The notes under the pieces were generated by a model. The model was not told the DNA's origin. It ran no database searches and saw only the letters and a list, made by a program, of their open reading frames with translations. Shown here piece by piece: positions 14,914-22,839 of a stretch of DNA of 55,680 nt. Position 1 is the stretch's first letter; the number at the start of each line of letters is the position of its first letter. Source of the stretch: Ilumatobacteraceae bacterium (lineage in GTDB: Bacteria; Actinomycetota; Acidimicrobiia; Acidimicrobiales; Ilumatobacteraceae); assembly GCA_022425725.1 (NCBI GenBank), contig JAKMEY010000029.1, positions 1 to 55,680 on the forward strand. The letters run 5' to 3'. The position numbers and the translations under genes are program-made.

Positions 14914-15684
14914 ATGACTTTGGACCCCCCTTCCACCGTTTCGACGACGTCTCGTCGTGGTACTGCGACTGCGGCCACGCGCGCCGTAGGTGTTCTCACC
15001 ATTGTGATGATCGGGTGGCTCGGCGTCTTCGGCCTTTTGTTGTCGCCCGCCGATCGCGACCAAGGCGATGCCGTTCGCATTATGTATGTCCATGTTCCGT
15101 CGGTGTGGCTTGCATATCTGGCATTCATTGTCACTGCGCTTGCCTCTGCAGTGCATCTGTTTGGAAAGAGTCACTCGATGCAGGCTGATCGAGTAGCGGG
15201 AGCCTCAGCCGAGATTGGCGTTGTTTTCATGGCGGTGACCTTGGTGACGGGCATGCTGTGGGGCCGAATCACATGGGGTGTCTATTGGCAGTGGGACGCA
15301 CGTTTAACGACAACGGCATTGCTGTTCATCAGTTACATCGGCTATCTCGCGGTGCGAGGGCTCGAGGGTTCCCGCTCGCAGCGGGCCCGTCGCAGCGCAA
15401 TCGTTGGGCTGTTGGCTGTGCTCGAGGTGCCATTGGTGCACTGGAGCGTGAAGTTGTGGAGAAGCCTGCACCAGGAAGCGACGGTTCTCGGCACTGATCT
15501 CGATGTCTCTCTCGACGGCTTGATGTTGTTTTCGCTCTTCGTCGGGGTTGTTGCATTTACCTTGCTCTTTCTATGGCTGCTGCTACACCGCTCTCGAGTA
15601 CTGACGATGATCGACCTCTCTGCAGAGACCGGCCTCGATGCTGCTCTCGCACAGCGTCGGGCTGAAGGCGGTGTCACCGCATGA
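14914..15684 (+). CDS. ccmC: Heme-handling protein CcmC
   Basis: CcmC gathers heme on the outer face of the membrane and loads it on CcmE. The 256-aa protein has six membrane segments and the tryptophan-rich WWD-type domain WGVYWQWDARLTTTALL (about 121-137), with flanking histidines in MYVHVPSVW (about 53-61) and VPLVHWSVKLW (about 171-181) as candidate heme ligands. The basic N-terminus (1-25) is longer than in proteobacterial homologues. The stop overlaps ccmD by 4 nt. Confidence 0.92.
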   Translation: MTLDPPSTVSTTSRRGTATAATRAVGVLTIVMIGWLGVFGLLLSPADRDQGDAVRIMYVHVPSVWLAYLAFIVTALASAVHLFGKSHSMQADRVAGASAEIGVVFMAVTLVTGMLWGRITWGVYWQWDARLTTTALLFISYIGYLAVRGLEGSRSQRARRSAIVGLLAVLEVPLVHWSVKLWRSLHQEATVLGTDLDVSLDGLMLFSLFVGVVAFTLLFLWLLLHRSRVLTMIDLSAETGLDAALAQRRAEGGVTA

Positions 15685-15815
15685 CTGACGCCGGATTCAT
15701 TCTCGGTTCATACGCCATCACCTTCGGCTCAATACTCATCTTCACTTGGCGCACGATCAGATCGGGAAGGAACCTTTCCGATGGCATGTCCGACGAAGAA
15801 AAGCCGTGGCTATGA
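15681..15815 (+). CDS. ccmD: CcmD-like small membrane protein
   Basis: A 44-aa protein, below usual ORF size cut-offs. It has one membrane helix preceded by the family's GxYxxT-like segment (AGFILGSYAITFGSILIFTW), then a basic stretch RTIRSGR and an acidic tail, the CcmD pattern. CcmD stabilises the CcmABC complex and helps release holo-CcmE. It is held between ccmC and ccmE by two ATGA overlaps, which strongly supports it being a real gene. Primary sequence is poorly conserved in this family, so the name rests on topology and position. Confidence 0.82.
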   Translation: MTDAGFILGSYAITFGSILIFTWRTIRSGRNLSDGMSDEEKPWL

Positions 15816-16300
15816 GCACACCAGATCTCACCCCGCGACCCGAACAATCGCCGAAGCGTCAGCGCCGACGCATCATGCCAGCGGTGGTACTCGCTCTTGT
15901 TGTTGTGGCGGGGGGTGTGGTGATCACTCAGGCGCTATCAACCGCAGTCGACTATTACTGCAACGTCGACGAAGTTGGGGAACGCTCTGGGTGCGACACC
16001 GGTCGGCGCCTCCGAATTCAAGGAACGGTTGGTGAAGGGACTGTCGTCGCCGCAACAGGCGCAACACTGTTCGATATCCGATTCAACGGAGCGTCGATGA
16101 AGGTGGAATATGCCGGGGAACCAGGCGGCATTTTCAAAGAGTGTCTGCCAGTGGTCGTTCATGGAGTGTTTGACGAGTCTTCGGGAATGTTCTTGGGCGA
16201 CCGCGTTGAAGTGAAACACTCCGAGGACTACGTCGCAGTAAACGATGATCGCCTAGAAGAGGCAGAAGCCGACTCGGCGGCGTGCGATAGTTCAGCATGA
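15812..16300 (+). CDS. ccmE: Heme chaperone CcmE
   Basis: CcmE carries heme covalently from CcmC to CcmF. The 162-aa protein has an Arg/Lys-rich cytoplasmic start, one membrane anchor (about 22-45), and an OB-fold domain with LRIQGTVGEGTV. The heme-binding motif is VKHSEDYV near residue 137, so it is the His-type, not the Cys-variant of some archaea and sulfate reducers. Two extra cysteines (YYCNVDEVGERSGCD) follow the anchor and might form a disulfide. Start ATG 15812 overlaps ccmD; the 3' end overlaps ccmF by 4 nt. Confidence 0.92.
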   Translation: MSTPDLTPRPEQSPKRQRRRIMPAVVLALVVVAGGVVITQALSTAVDYYCNVDEVGERSGCDTGRRLRIQGTVGEGTVVAATGATLFDIRFNGASMKVEYAGEPGGIFKECLPVVVHGVFDESSGMFLGDRVEVKHSEDYVAVNDDRLEEAEADSAACDSSA

Positions 16301-18261
16301 GTGCAGCGCTCGGAAATGCCGGCCTCCTCATCGCACTCGTGGCGGCTTCGGTCGGAGCGCTTGCCACTTCGGTAGCAATCATCGGCGAGAATCGTCGGGC
16401 GCTTCGTCAGGCTCCGATGTATGCCGCGATCATTGTCGCTGGCTCTGTGCTGGCGGTGGTGGCGATGCAGTGGGCGCTGTTCTCGCGTGATTACTCGATC
16501 GACTTCGTTCAGCGTGTCGGATCGTCAACGACGCCGGCGCTGTACAACGTGGCAGCAATGTGGAGTGCCTTAGAGGGTTCGATTTTGCTCTGGGTGATCG
16601 TTCTTGCGCTCTTTACCGGAGGGGTGGCCTTGCGATTCGCTAAGCGCCGCGATGACGAGCTCGTCGCTTGGGCTCTGGTCGTCATGTACGTCGTCATGAC
16701 GTTCTTCGCCCTCGTGAGTTTTGGGCCTGCATCACCATTTGCACCCGGTGCGACGGTGCCGGTCGGTTTTGATGGCCCAGGCCCCAACCCGTTGCTACAG
16801 AACCACATCCTCGTGCTCTTCCATCCTCCATTGCTGTACCTCGGATACATCGGCTTCACGGTTCCGTTCGCGTTTGCGATTGCGGCGCTCATCACCGGTC
16901 GCGTTGGGGAGGGATGGCTCCTGGAGACGAGGCGGTGGGCTCTGCTCTCGTGGGGCCTCTTGACGATCGGCATCCTGCTTGGCGGCTGGTGGAGTTACGA
17001 GGTTCTTGGATGGAGTGGTGTGTGGGCCTGGGACCCGGTTGAGAACGCAAGCCTCCTTCCCTGGCTGACGGGAACGGCGTACATCCACTCGGTACTGGTG
17101 CAGCAACGCCGCGGAATGTTGCGGGTGTGGAATCTCAGCCTTCTCGTTGCAACCTTTGCGCTGACCGTCCTCGGCACGTTCCTCACGCGTTCAGGTGTTA
17201 TTAACAGCGTGCATGCTTTTGCTGCGGGCGAGATTGATGGCTACTTACTTGGATTTTTTGGTGTGGTTGTCGTCGTGTCGTTGGGTTTGATCGGCTGGCG
17301 AGGTGATGCACTTCGAGCCCCGGGTCGAATCGACTCACCGGTGTCACGTGAAGGCGCATTCCTCGCAAATAACGTTGTCTTCGCATTATTTGCGTTCATC
17401 GTCTTGCTCGGAACCGTTTTCCCATTGCTCGTGGAGGTATTCCAAGATCGTCAGACCGTTGTTGGTGCTCCCTATTTCGATCGTTTATCGATGCCGATCG
17501 GGTTGATCCTCTTATTTTTGATGGCGGTAGCGCCGGTGTTGCCTTGGCGAACGGCATCGGCAGGAACGCTACGTGACAGGTTGTTTTGGCCAGCGTGGTG
17601 TGGGGTTGCGTCCCTTGCGGTTGCGGTCATGGTTGGTGCTGATGGGCTCGCTCCTTTGCTGGCGTTCCTCCTAGGCGGATTCGCCGGCGGAGCTGCGGGT
17701 CGGCAACTTGTGTTGGCTACCCGCCGTCAGGGCCTGCGAGGGCTCGTCGGTCGAGCCAACGGCGGCATGCTGGTGCACATCGGTGTGATTCTCATCGCGG
17801 TTGCGCTCGCCGCGTCTAATTCGTACACCCACTCGGCCACGCTCACCATCGGCCGAGGTGAGCGGGTGGAATGGTCGGGTCATTCGTTTGAATTTGTTGG
17901 AGTATCAACAGAGGTCACGGCACGAGCCGATGTGGTGATGGCGGACGTTCTGCTCGATGACACGAAGGTGTACGCACCGGCGGTGACGACCTATCTTCAG
18001 CAGGGTATGACGGTTCCAACTCCGAGTGTTCGTACCGGATGGACGAGCGACGTCTATTTGACGATCGACGGGAATGACCCTCCGGCGACCGATGCTGACG
18101 AGGTTGTGCTTCGAGTCTTTGTGAAGCCAATGGTGCTGTGGCTATGGATCGGCGGCGCAGTGATGGCGATTGGCACGGTGTTGTCTGCGTTGCCGTCTCG
18201 GCGGTCTCGCCGGCCGACCGACCCGACGTCGGCCCCGATAACGAGTGGTCAGCATGTCTGA
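16297..18261 (+). CDS. ccmF: Cytochrome c heme lyase subunit CcmF
   Basis: CcmF is the membrane core that transfers heme from CcmE to apocytochrome c. The 654-aa product has about 14-15 membrane segments. The N-terminal half has the family's YNVAAMWSALEGSILLWV, and the WWD domain reads WWSYEVLGWSGVWAWDPVE followed by NASLLPWLTGTAYIHS (about 228-262). Histidines in LQNHILVLFHPPLLYLGY are candidate ligands. A large extracytoplasmic loop lies before the last helix (about 515-615). It overlaps ccmE by 4 nt and ccmG by 8 nt. Confidence 0.95.
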   Translation: MSAALGNAGLLIALVAASVGALATSVAIIGENRRALRQAPMYAAIIVAGSVLAVVAMQWALFSRDYSIDFVQRVGSSTTPALYNVAAMWSALEGSILLWVIVLALFTGGVALRFAKRRDDELVAWALVVMYVVMTFFALVSFGPASPFAPGATVPVGFDGPGPNPLLQNHILVLFHPPLLYLGYIGFTVPFAFAIAALITGRVGEGWLLETRRWALLSWGLLTIGILLGGWWSYEVLGWSGVWAWDPVENASLLPWLTGTAYIHSVLVQQRRGMLRVWNLSLLVATFALTVLGTFLTRSGVINSVHAFAAGEIDGYLLGFFGVVVVVSLGLIGWRGDALRAPGRIDSPVSREGAFLANNVVFALFAFIVLLGTVFPLLVEVFQDRQTVVGAPYFDRLSMPIGLILLFLMAVAPVLPWRTASAGTLRDRLFWPAWCGVASLAVAVMVGADGLAPLLAFLLGGFAGGAAGRQLVLATRRQGLRGLVGRANGGMLVHIGVILIAVALAASNSYTHSATLTIGRGERVEWSGHSFEFVGVSTEVTARADVVMADVLLDDTKVYAPAVTTYLQQGMTVPTPSVRTGWTSDVYLTIDGNDPPATDADEVVLRVFVKPMVLWLWIGGAVMAIGTVLSALPSRRSRRPTDPTSAPITSGQHV

Positions 18262-18817
18262 GTCAACAACGGCGCCTCCGCGCAGAGTTGCCCCTTTTGT
18301 TGCGGGTGCCGTTGCAGTGGTGCTTGCGGTGCTCTTTGGAGTGTTGCTGGTCGTTGAACCCTCCTCCGATACCGCCGAAACCGTTCTGCTCGATCGTGCA
18401 GCACCGGCTGCCGTGGGGAAATTCAACGACGGAACCGCGTTTGAACTGTCTCGCCGGCGCGGCTCGTGGGTCGTGCTCAACTTTTTTACCTCCACGTGTA
18501 TTCCGTGCAGAAACGAACATCCAGAACTCATTGAATTTGTCGACCAGCAGCGCAGCCTGGGCGTCAACGGAGCAGAGTTCTACACCATTGTTCAGAACGA
18601 TGACCCCGCTGACGTCGCTGCGTTTTTTGACGAGTTTGGCGGCGATTGGCCGGTGGTGTTCGATGTTGACTACTCATTCCAGAACGGGTTCGGTGTCGCT
18701 CAAGTGCCGGAGACGTGGATCATTGACCCGAATGGCATTGTTCGAGGCCGGGTGATTTCTGAAGTATCCGCCGAATTTCTGTCAACGAGCATTCAAAACC
18801 TCAGGGAGCGGTTGTGA
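18254..18817 (+). CDS. ccmG: Thiol-disulfide oxidoreductase CcmG/DsbE
   Basis: Membrane-anchored thioredoxin-fold protein that reduces apocytochrome c or CcmH cysteines. The 187-aa product has an N-terminal anchor (about 15-37) and the redox motif FFTSTCIPCRNEHPEL (CIPC, about 80). The cis-proline loop VAQVPETWIIDPNG and the C-terminal helix follow the CcmG/TlpA plan. ATG 18254 is taken over GTG 18245; either lies inside the ccmF 3' end. The stop overlaps ccmH. Confidence 0.92.
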   Translation: MSESTTAPPRRVAPFVAGAVAVVLAVLFGVLLVVEPSSDTAETVLLDRAAPAAVGKFNDGTAFELSRRRGSWVVLNFFTSTCIPCRNEHPELIEFVDQQRSLGVNGAEFYTIVQNDDPADVAAFFDEFGGDWPVVFDVDYSFQNGFGVAQVPETWIIDPNGIVRGRVISEVSAEFLSTSIQNLRERL

Positions 18818-19311
18818 GCGTGCCTTATCGCCGCAAGGCGTGGCCCTCTTGGGCAGCGATGTTTGTTGTTGCGGTCGCGCTACTCGCAATTGGGTCTACC
18901 CGCGATTCGGGCCCTCTCAATCCTGGTGATCGAATCGACGCGATCTCTCGACGGGTGGCATGCCCCGTGTGTGATGGAGAGAGTGTGTTTGAGTCCCGTA
19001 ACCCGGCATCTGAAGCGATTCGAGCCGAGATTCGTGCATCGGTGTACGACGGGGTCGCAACCGATGACGAAATCCTTTCGGCAATCGCGAATTCGTACGG
19101 TGGAAAAGTGTTGCTTGTGCCGAGTTCATCAGGATTCGATGCGTTGATTTGGGCATTGCCGGCGGCGGGCCTCATGATCGGACTTGTCGGACTGTGGTTC
19201 GCGTTTAAGAGATGGCGCGCAGAGGCAGCGGCACTTGGAGTGCCAACCGAAGGTGATTACGACCTCGTCGAAAAGGCCCGTGAGCAACATCGAGGCACGT
19301 CAGATGACTGA
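18814..19311 (+). CDS. ccmH: Cytochrome c maturation protein CcmH (CcmL type)
   Basis: Holds the apocytochrome CXXCH thiols with its own CXXC pair. The 165-aa product has an N-terminal membrane helix (about 12-29), the motif SRRVACPVCDGESVFESRN (CPVC, about 50) in a helical bundle, and a second membrane helix (about 108-128) with a cytoplasmic tail. GTG 18814 overlaps the ccmG stop (GTGA). The gene overlaps the next one by 8 nt. Confidence 0.92.
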   Translation: MSVPYRRKAWPSWAAMFVVAVALLAIGSTRDSGPLNPGDRIDAISRRVACPVCDGESVFESRNPASEAIRAEIRASVYDGVATDDEILSAIANSYGGKVLLVPSSSGFDALIWALPAAGLMIGLVGLWFAFKRWRAEAAALGVPTEGDYDLVEKAREQHRGTSDD

Positions 19312-20029
19312 AGATCGTGACGCGTTAGCGAGCGAGCGAGATTTTCTGTTCGCGTCGCTCGACGATCTCGATCGGGAACTGACAGCCGGAGATATTTCAG
19401 CCGAAGATCACGCCGAGCTGCGCAGTGGTTACGTGTCGAGAGCAGCTGAGGTATTGAGGTTGCTTGATGCTGACGCCACCGGGCCACAGAGGCGAATCCG
19501 TTTCGGTTGGAAAGCGACAGCTGGTGTGATTGCTGTTGTGCTGGTCGTCGGCGGTGCACTCGCCTTCGTGCTTGCCAACGCGCTGGGAGAGCGGCTTTCA
19601 GGTCAGTCGATGACCGGCCTTGACTCTCGAGATACTGCGGCTGTTCTGTTGGCAGAGGCACGATCGGTCAACTTCGCCGACCCGGTAAGAGCCGCTGATC
19701 TGTACGCACTGGTGCTTGTTGAAGATCCCGTAAATGTGGAAGCTCTGACGTATAGAGGTTGGACCCTCGCCCTCGCTGCTCGACAGAACCCAGACGATGT
19801 TGAGGGAGCCGCACAATTTTCAGAAGGCGTTGATCTGCTCGTCGAAGCGGTGCAAGTTGATCCGTCATATGCAGACCCGTTGTGCTTTTTGGGAATCATC
19901 CAGTATCGCTTTGTCGAGGATGCAGACGCAGCGAGACCGTTTGTCGCTGCGTGTCTTGCCGCGAACCCGCCGGCGGAAGTGAGAGATCTCGTTCAGAATC
20001 TTGCTGATGAGCTCGGCGTCGGTGGCTAG
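19304..20029 (+). CDS. ccmI: CcmI-like membrane TPR protein
   Basis: CcmI binds apocytochrome c C-termini and presents them to CcmF/H. This 241-aa protein has the family N-terminus (RDFLFASLDDLDRELTAGDISAEDHAELRSGY in register, a cytoplasmic helix pair), one membrane helix (about 68-88), and an extracytoplasmic TPR-like region (about 105-230). It is shorter than proteobacterial CcmI and has one rather than two membrane helices. ATG 19304 is chosen; the in-frame reading further upstream lies in ccmH. Its stop overlaps the convergent sixA-like gene by 4 nt. It is the last gene of the operon. Confidence 0.8.
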   Translation: MTEDRDALASERDFLFASLDDLDRELTAGDISAEDHAELRSGYVSRAAEVLRLLDADATGPQRRIRFGWKATAGVIAVVLVVGGALAFVLANALGERLSGQSMTGLDSRDTAAVLLAEARSVNFADPVRAADLYALVLVEDPVNVEALTYRGWTLALAARQNPDDVEGAAQFSEGVDLLVEAVQVDPSYADPLCFLGIIQYRFVEDADAARPFVAACLAANPPAEVRDLVQNLADELGVGG

Positions 20030-20505
20030 TCCTTCTTCGACCCGCGTGTGGGTGGCGGCCACGCTTTTGCTTTTGAAAGTCGCCCCCGCTTCGAGCGTTT
20101 GATTACCCAGACAGAGGCTTTTCGCCAATCGGCCTGCGAGGTGATTTCCATACCTCGTCGTTCAAGAGCGGCAATGGTTGCCGGAATGATGTCACCGTGG
20201 CTGCAGAGCACAGCTCGATCGGGAACTTCGGCCAACAGTTCGAGCACGGGTTCGAAGGGTTCGTATTCGCAGATCCGGGGTTCGATAGTGATGTCGAGGC
20301 CGGTGAGTTCAGCGAGTGGTTCAAGGGTTTGTACACATCGAACATACGGGCTGGAGAGCAATGTGGTTGGTTCGTGTGTGCTCAGGCGCTTTGCGAGGGC
20401 GTGTGATTGTGTCCAACCCGTCTTTGACAGCGGACGGTCGATGTCGTCTCCCGACCACACACGGCGTTCGCCAGATTTTGCGTGCCGGACAAAGTAGATC
20501 GCCAT
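20026..20505 (-). CDS. SixA-like phosphohistidine phosphatase
   Basis: A 159-aa histidine phosphatase (phosphoglycerate-mutase fold). The catalytic His is in YFVRHAKSGER (RHA, about residue 8), with Arg in LLSSPYVRCVQTLEPL and the second His in VLCSHGDII (about 100). Short single-domain members of this type include SixA, which removes phosphate from phosphohistidine proteins. The C-terminus is basic (about 135-159). It starts 1 nt from the stop of the DUF4328 gene upstream, so the two are co-transcribed. The actual substrate is unknown. Confidence 0.85.
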   Translation of the reverse strand: MAIYFVRHAKSGERRVWSGDDIDRPLSKTGWTQSHALAKRLSTHEPTTLLSSPYVRCVQTLEPLAELTGLDITIEPRICEYEPFEPVLELLAEVPDRAVLCSHGDIIPATIAALERRGMEITSQADWRKASVWVIKRSKRGRLSKAKAWPPPTRGSKKD

Positions 20506-20506
20506 C

Positions 20507-21244
20507 TCAGTTAATGCCCCGGCTCTTCAGCAGTGCCTCATGCCGGCGGGTGAGTTGACGAGCAAACACGACGAACAGTGCTGCGGAGGCAACGCTTGCA
20601 AGGGCAGATCCCCAAATGATGAGACGCTGATTGATCGCAGTTTCAGCCATTGCCGCTGCGCCAGAGCCCAGGAGCGGGGCACGATCAAGCCACTGCCCGA
20701 TGGCGAGTCCGGTGGGGAGGATTCCGAAGGTGATGAACCACCCGGTGATGAGGGGGCTCGATGGTGACGTGGTCCACGACTCACTGCGTTGATCGGTGGC
20801 CTTCCACAATTCTCGGAACATGAGAAACGGAATCACATAGAAGATGAGAGGTGGAACAAACCAGCCGCCGACCGCCCACGCCGGTTTCCAAGTTGACGTC
20901 CGTCCAATCTGCTCATGATGTGATGCGAGACGTCTCATCCAGACGATGACACTGATACCTGCACCGAGTTGTGTGAGGGTTTGGGCGAGTTGCAGGGTGA
21001 GCCCTGGCCCGTAGGAGTTCACGAATTCGGTTTCGGAGATCGACCCGGCGAGAAACAATCGGGCGTCGTTCAATGAGAGTTCGTTGAGGAGTGCGAACAG
21101 CAACCCGAGGCCTGCAGTGATTGGCACGAGAACACCGATGGCAGTGACAAGACCGCCGAGAGGCTTTATTGCGTAGTCACCGCTGACGAGTCCGGATGGC
21201 GGGGGCGGGGGAAGAGGAGTTGACCCTTCGCTCGCTGCGTCCAT
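20507..21244 (-). CDS. DUF4328-family membrane protein
   Basis: A 245-aa protein with a proline-rich N-terminus (SEGSTPLPPPPPSG) and about six membrane segments. The region WAVGGWFVPPLIFYVIP then MFRELWKATDQRS is the diagnostic core of DUF4328, an actinobacterial family of unknown function. ATG 21244 has TAGTTT ending 6 nt upstream, so the transcript is probably leaderless. Proline-rich heads of this kind are common on actinobacterial membrane proteins and may bind partners. I cannot assign a role. Confidence 0.82.
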   Translation of the reverse strand: MDAASEGSTPLPPPPPSGLVSGDYAIKPLGGLVTAIGVLVPITAGLGLLFALLNELSLNDARLFLAGSISETEFVNSYGPGLTLQLAQTLTQLGAGISVIVWMRRLASHHEQIGRTSTWKPAWAVGGWFVPPLIFYVIPFLMFRELWKATDQRSESWTTSPSSPLITGWFITFGILPTGLAIGQWLDRAPLLGSGAAAMAETAINQRLIIWGSALASVASAALFVVFARQLTRRHEALLKSRGIN

Positions 21245-21250
21245 AAGCGC

Positions 21251-21256
21251 AAACTA
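21251..21256 (-). promoter_or_regulatory. -10 element of DUF4328 gene, leaderless layout
   Basis: Minus-strand TAGTTT, the 6-nt spacer GCGCTT, then ATG 21244. It lies just downstream of the zincin gene stop. Confidence 0.6.
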
Positions 21257-21270
21257 TCGCCGAGGGCGGG

Positions 21271-21609
21271 TTAGCCCCACCCGAGTTCATCGAGTCGGTC
21301 GTCATCAATCCCAGCGGCATGAGCGAGTTCGTGGATCACGGTGATGGCAACCTCGTCGATGAGCTCTTGTTCATCAGCGGCACACGCGCAGAGAGGATGC
21401 CTGAAGATCGTGATGACCGAAGGCGCCTCGTCGTCATTTCGCTCGGTTATGGGAACGCCATCGAAGACGCCAAGGAGATCGGGCTCATCGGGCGCGGAAT
21501 CCTCGATGACGATCGCCACATTGTCGAGGACTGCGCTGAGTTCGTCCGGGATGAGATCGATTGCATCTTGAACGATGCGTTCGAATCGGTAGCGGGGTAC
21601 CGGCTCCAC
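21271..21609 (-). CDS. Small zincin-type metallopeptidase family protein
   Basis: A 112-aa protein with the zinc motif VIHELAHAAGIDDDRL near the C-terminus (HExxH, then Gly and Asp), as in the actinobacterial zincin_1 (DUF1025) family. The N-terminal RFERIVQDAIDLIPDEL and the segment ITIFRHPLC match that family. Proteolytic activity has not been shown for most members. GTG 21609 lies 8 nt after the mrp stop, so it is probably co-transcribed with mrp. No signal peptide is seen, so it should act in the cytoplasm. Confidence 0.85.
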   Translation of the reverse strand: MEPVPRYRFERIVQDAIDLIPDELSAVLDNVAIVIEDSAPDEPDLLGVFDGVPITERNDDEAPSVITIFRHPLCACAADEQELIDEVAITVIHELAHAAGIDDDRLDELGWG

Positions 21610-21617
21610 CGAACTGA

Positions 21618-22766
21618 CTAGTCAACGATTCGGAGTTCTGGGCTGAAGACCTTTCGCGGGCGAAGATCAACTGCGATGCGCTCGGCGATCGTCATGAATG
21701 CTTGAGCAGCCTCTGAGTCTCCATCAACTGCGGTGATTGGCTGCCCGTCATCTCCACCCTCACGGAGTGCAGGTACGAGCGGCAATTGGCCGAGAAGTGG
21801 GACTTCCAATTCTTCTGAGAGTTCTTGACCGCCGCCTGCACCGAACAGTTCGTAGCGCGTTCCATCGTCACCGGTGAACCACGACATGTTCTCAATAACG
21901 CCTCGAACCGGCAGGTTGACCTTCTCTGCCATTGCGGCTGACAGTCGTGCCACCTTTTGGGCTGCAGGCTGCGGTGTGGTGACGACATACACCTCGCCCC
22001 GAGGGAGATACTGACTGAGGCTGAGCGCAATGTCACCAGTTCCTGGTGGCATATCGATGAGAAGGAAATCGGGCGCATCCCAGAACACATCGGTGAGAAA
22101 TTGTTCAAGGGCTTTGTGCAGCATCGGTCCCCGCCAGATGACTGCTTCGCCGTCAGGAACGAAGTAGCCCATGGAGATGCAGCGAACCCCCCAGCGTTCG
22201 GGAGGGAGAATCATTTCGTCGACCACAGTTGGTTGACGGTCGGTTCCGAGCATTCGGGGAATGGAGAATCCGTAGATATCGGCGTCGACAACCCCAACGG
22301 TGTGGCCGAGTCGAGCCAGTGCCACGGCAAGGTTGGTGGTGATGCTTGATTTACCGACACCGCCTTTGCCCGACGAAATGAGCAGTGGTCGAGTCGTTGA
22401 GCCAGGCTCGGAAAATGGGATTGCGCGGCCTTCTGCGTGGCCATGAGCTTGTTGCTGTCCTGCGGTTCCAGCCGGGCTTCCATGAAGAACTTCTCGAAGG
22501 GCGGCTCGCTCCTCGTCGGTCATAACCGTGAACTCGAGAGCAACCCCGGTGACACCGGGCAACGTCGCAACTGCACCGTTGACACGTTGTTGAATTTCGT
22601 TGCGCAGTGGGCAGCCAGCGATAGTGAGGGCAACAAGGATGTCTGCGGTGCCATCGTCGCGAAGTTCGGCACGCTTCAGCATTCCGAGGTCAACGATTGA
22701 TCGGTGAAGCTCGGGGTCTTCGACGGGACGTAGAGCTTCAACGAGTTGTTCGTTTGACGTTGTCAT
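21618..22766 (-). CDS. mrp: Mrp/ApbC-type Fe-S cluster carrier ATPase without CxxC
   Basis: A 382-aa P-loop ATPase of the Mrp/NBP35 family that carries [4Fe-4S] clusters. An N-terminal DUF59 (MIP18-like) domain (about 5-80, RPVEDPELHRSIVDLGM, AGCPLRN) is joined by a His/Gln/Gly linker to the ATPase with deviant Walker A SSGKGGVGKSS (about 132) and DMPPGTGD. The CPxC pair that binds the bridging cluster in E. coli ApbC should follow VIENMS; here the sequence is WFTGDDGTRYELFG with no Cys. Actinobacterial Mrp proteins may commonly share this. ATG 22766 has a CAGAAT box ending 7 nt upstream. It is divergent from the SufR-like gene. Confidence 0.9.
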   Translation of the reverse strand: MTTSNEQLVEALRPVEDPELHRSIVDLGMLKRAELRDDGTADILVALTIAGCPLRNEIQQRVNGAVATLPGVTGVALEFTVMTDEERAALREVLHGSPAGTAGQQQAHGHAEGRAIPFSEPGSTTRPLLISSGKGGVGKSSITTNLAVALARLGHTVGVVDADIYGFSIPRMLGTDRQPTVVDEMILPPERWGVRCISMGYFVPDGEAVIWRGPMLHKALEQFLTDVFWDAPDFLLIDMPPGTGDIALSLSQYLPRGEVYVVTTPQPAAQKVARLSAAMAEKVNLPVRGVIENMSWFTGDDGTRYELFGAGGGQELSEELEVPLLGQLPLVPALREGGDDGQPITAVDGDSEAAQAFMTIAERIAVDLRPRKVFSPELRIVD

Positions 22767-22773
22767 GTTGACC

Positions 22774-22779
22774 ATTCTG
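22774..22779 (-). promoter_or_regulatory. Possible -10 element of mrp, leaderless layout
   Basis: Minus-strand CAGAAT with a 7-nt spacer before ATG 22766. The same hexamer precedes glgX. Confidence 0.45.
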
Positions 22780-22814
22780 GCGAGCGGTGCTGGGGTTTGC
22801 ACGACGGCAGTAGT

Positions 22815-22839
22815 GGAAATTTCTTCTAGAATTCTTTCC
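22815..22839. promoter_or_regulatory. Inverted-repeat operator candidate covering the SufR-like gene's -10
   Basis: Arms GGAAA (22815-22819) and TTTCC (22835-22839) flank the 8-nt palindrome TTCTAGAA. The -10 hexamer TAGAAT (22827-22832) lies in the centre and ends 7 nt before GTG 22840. The position suits autoregulation of this gene and, 49 nt away, control of mrp. The two half-spacers differ by 1 nt, so symmetry is imperfect. Confidence 0.5.
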
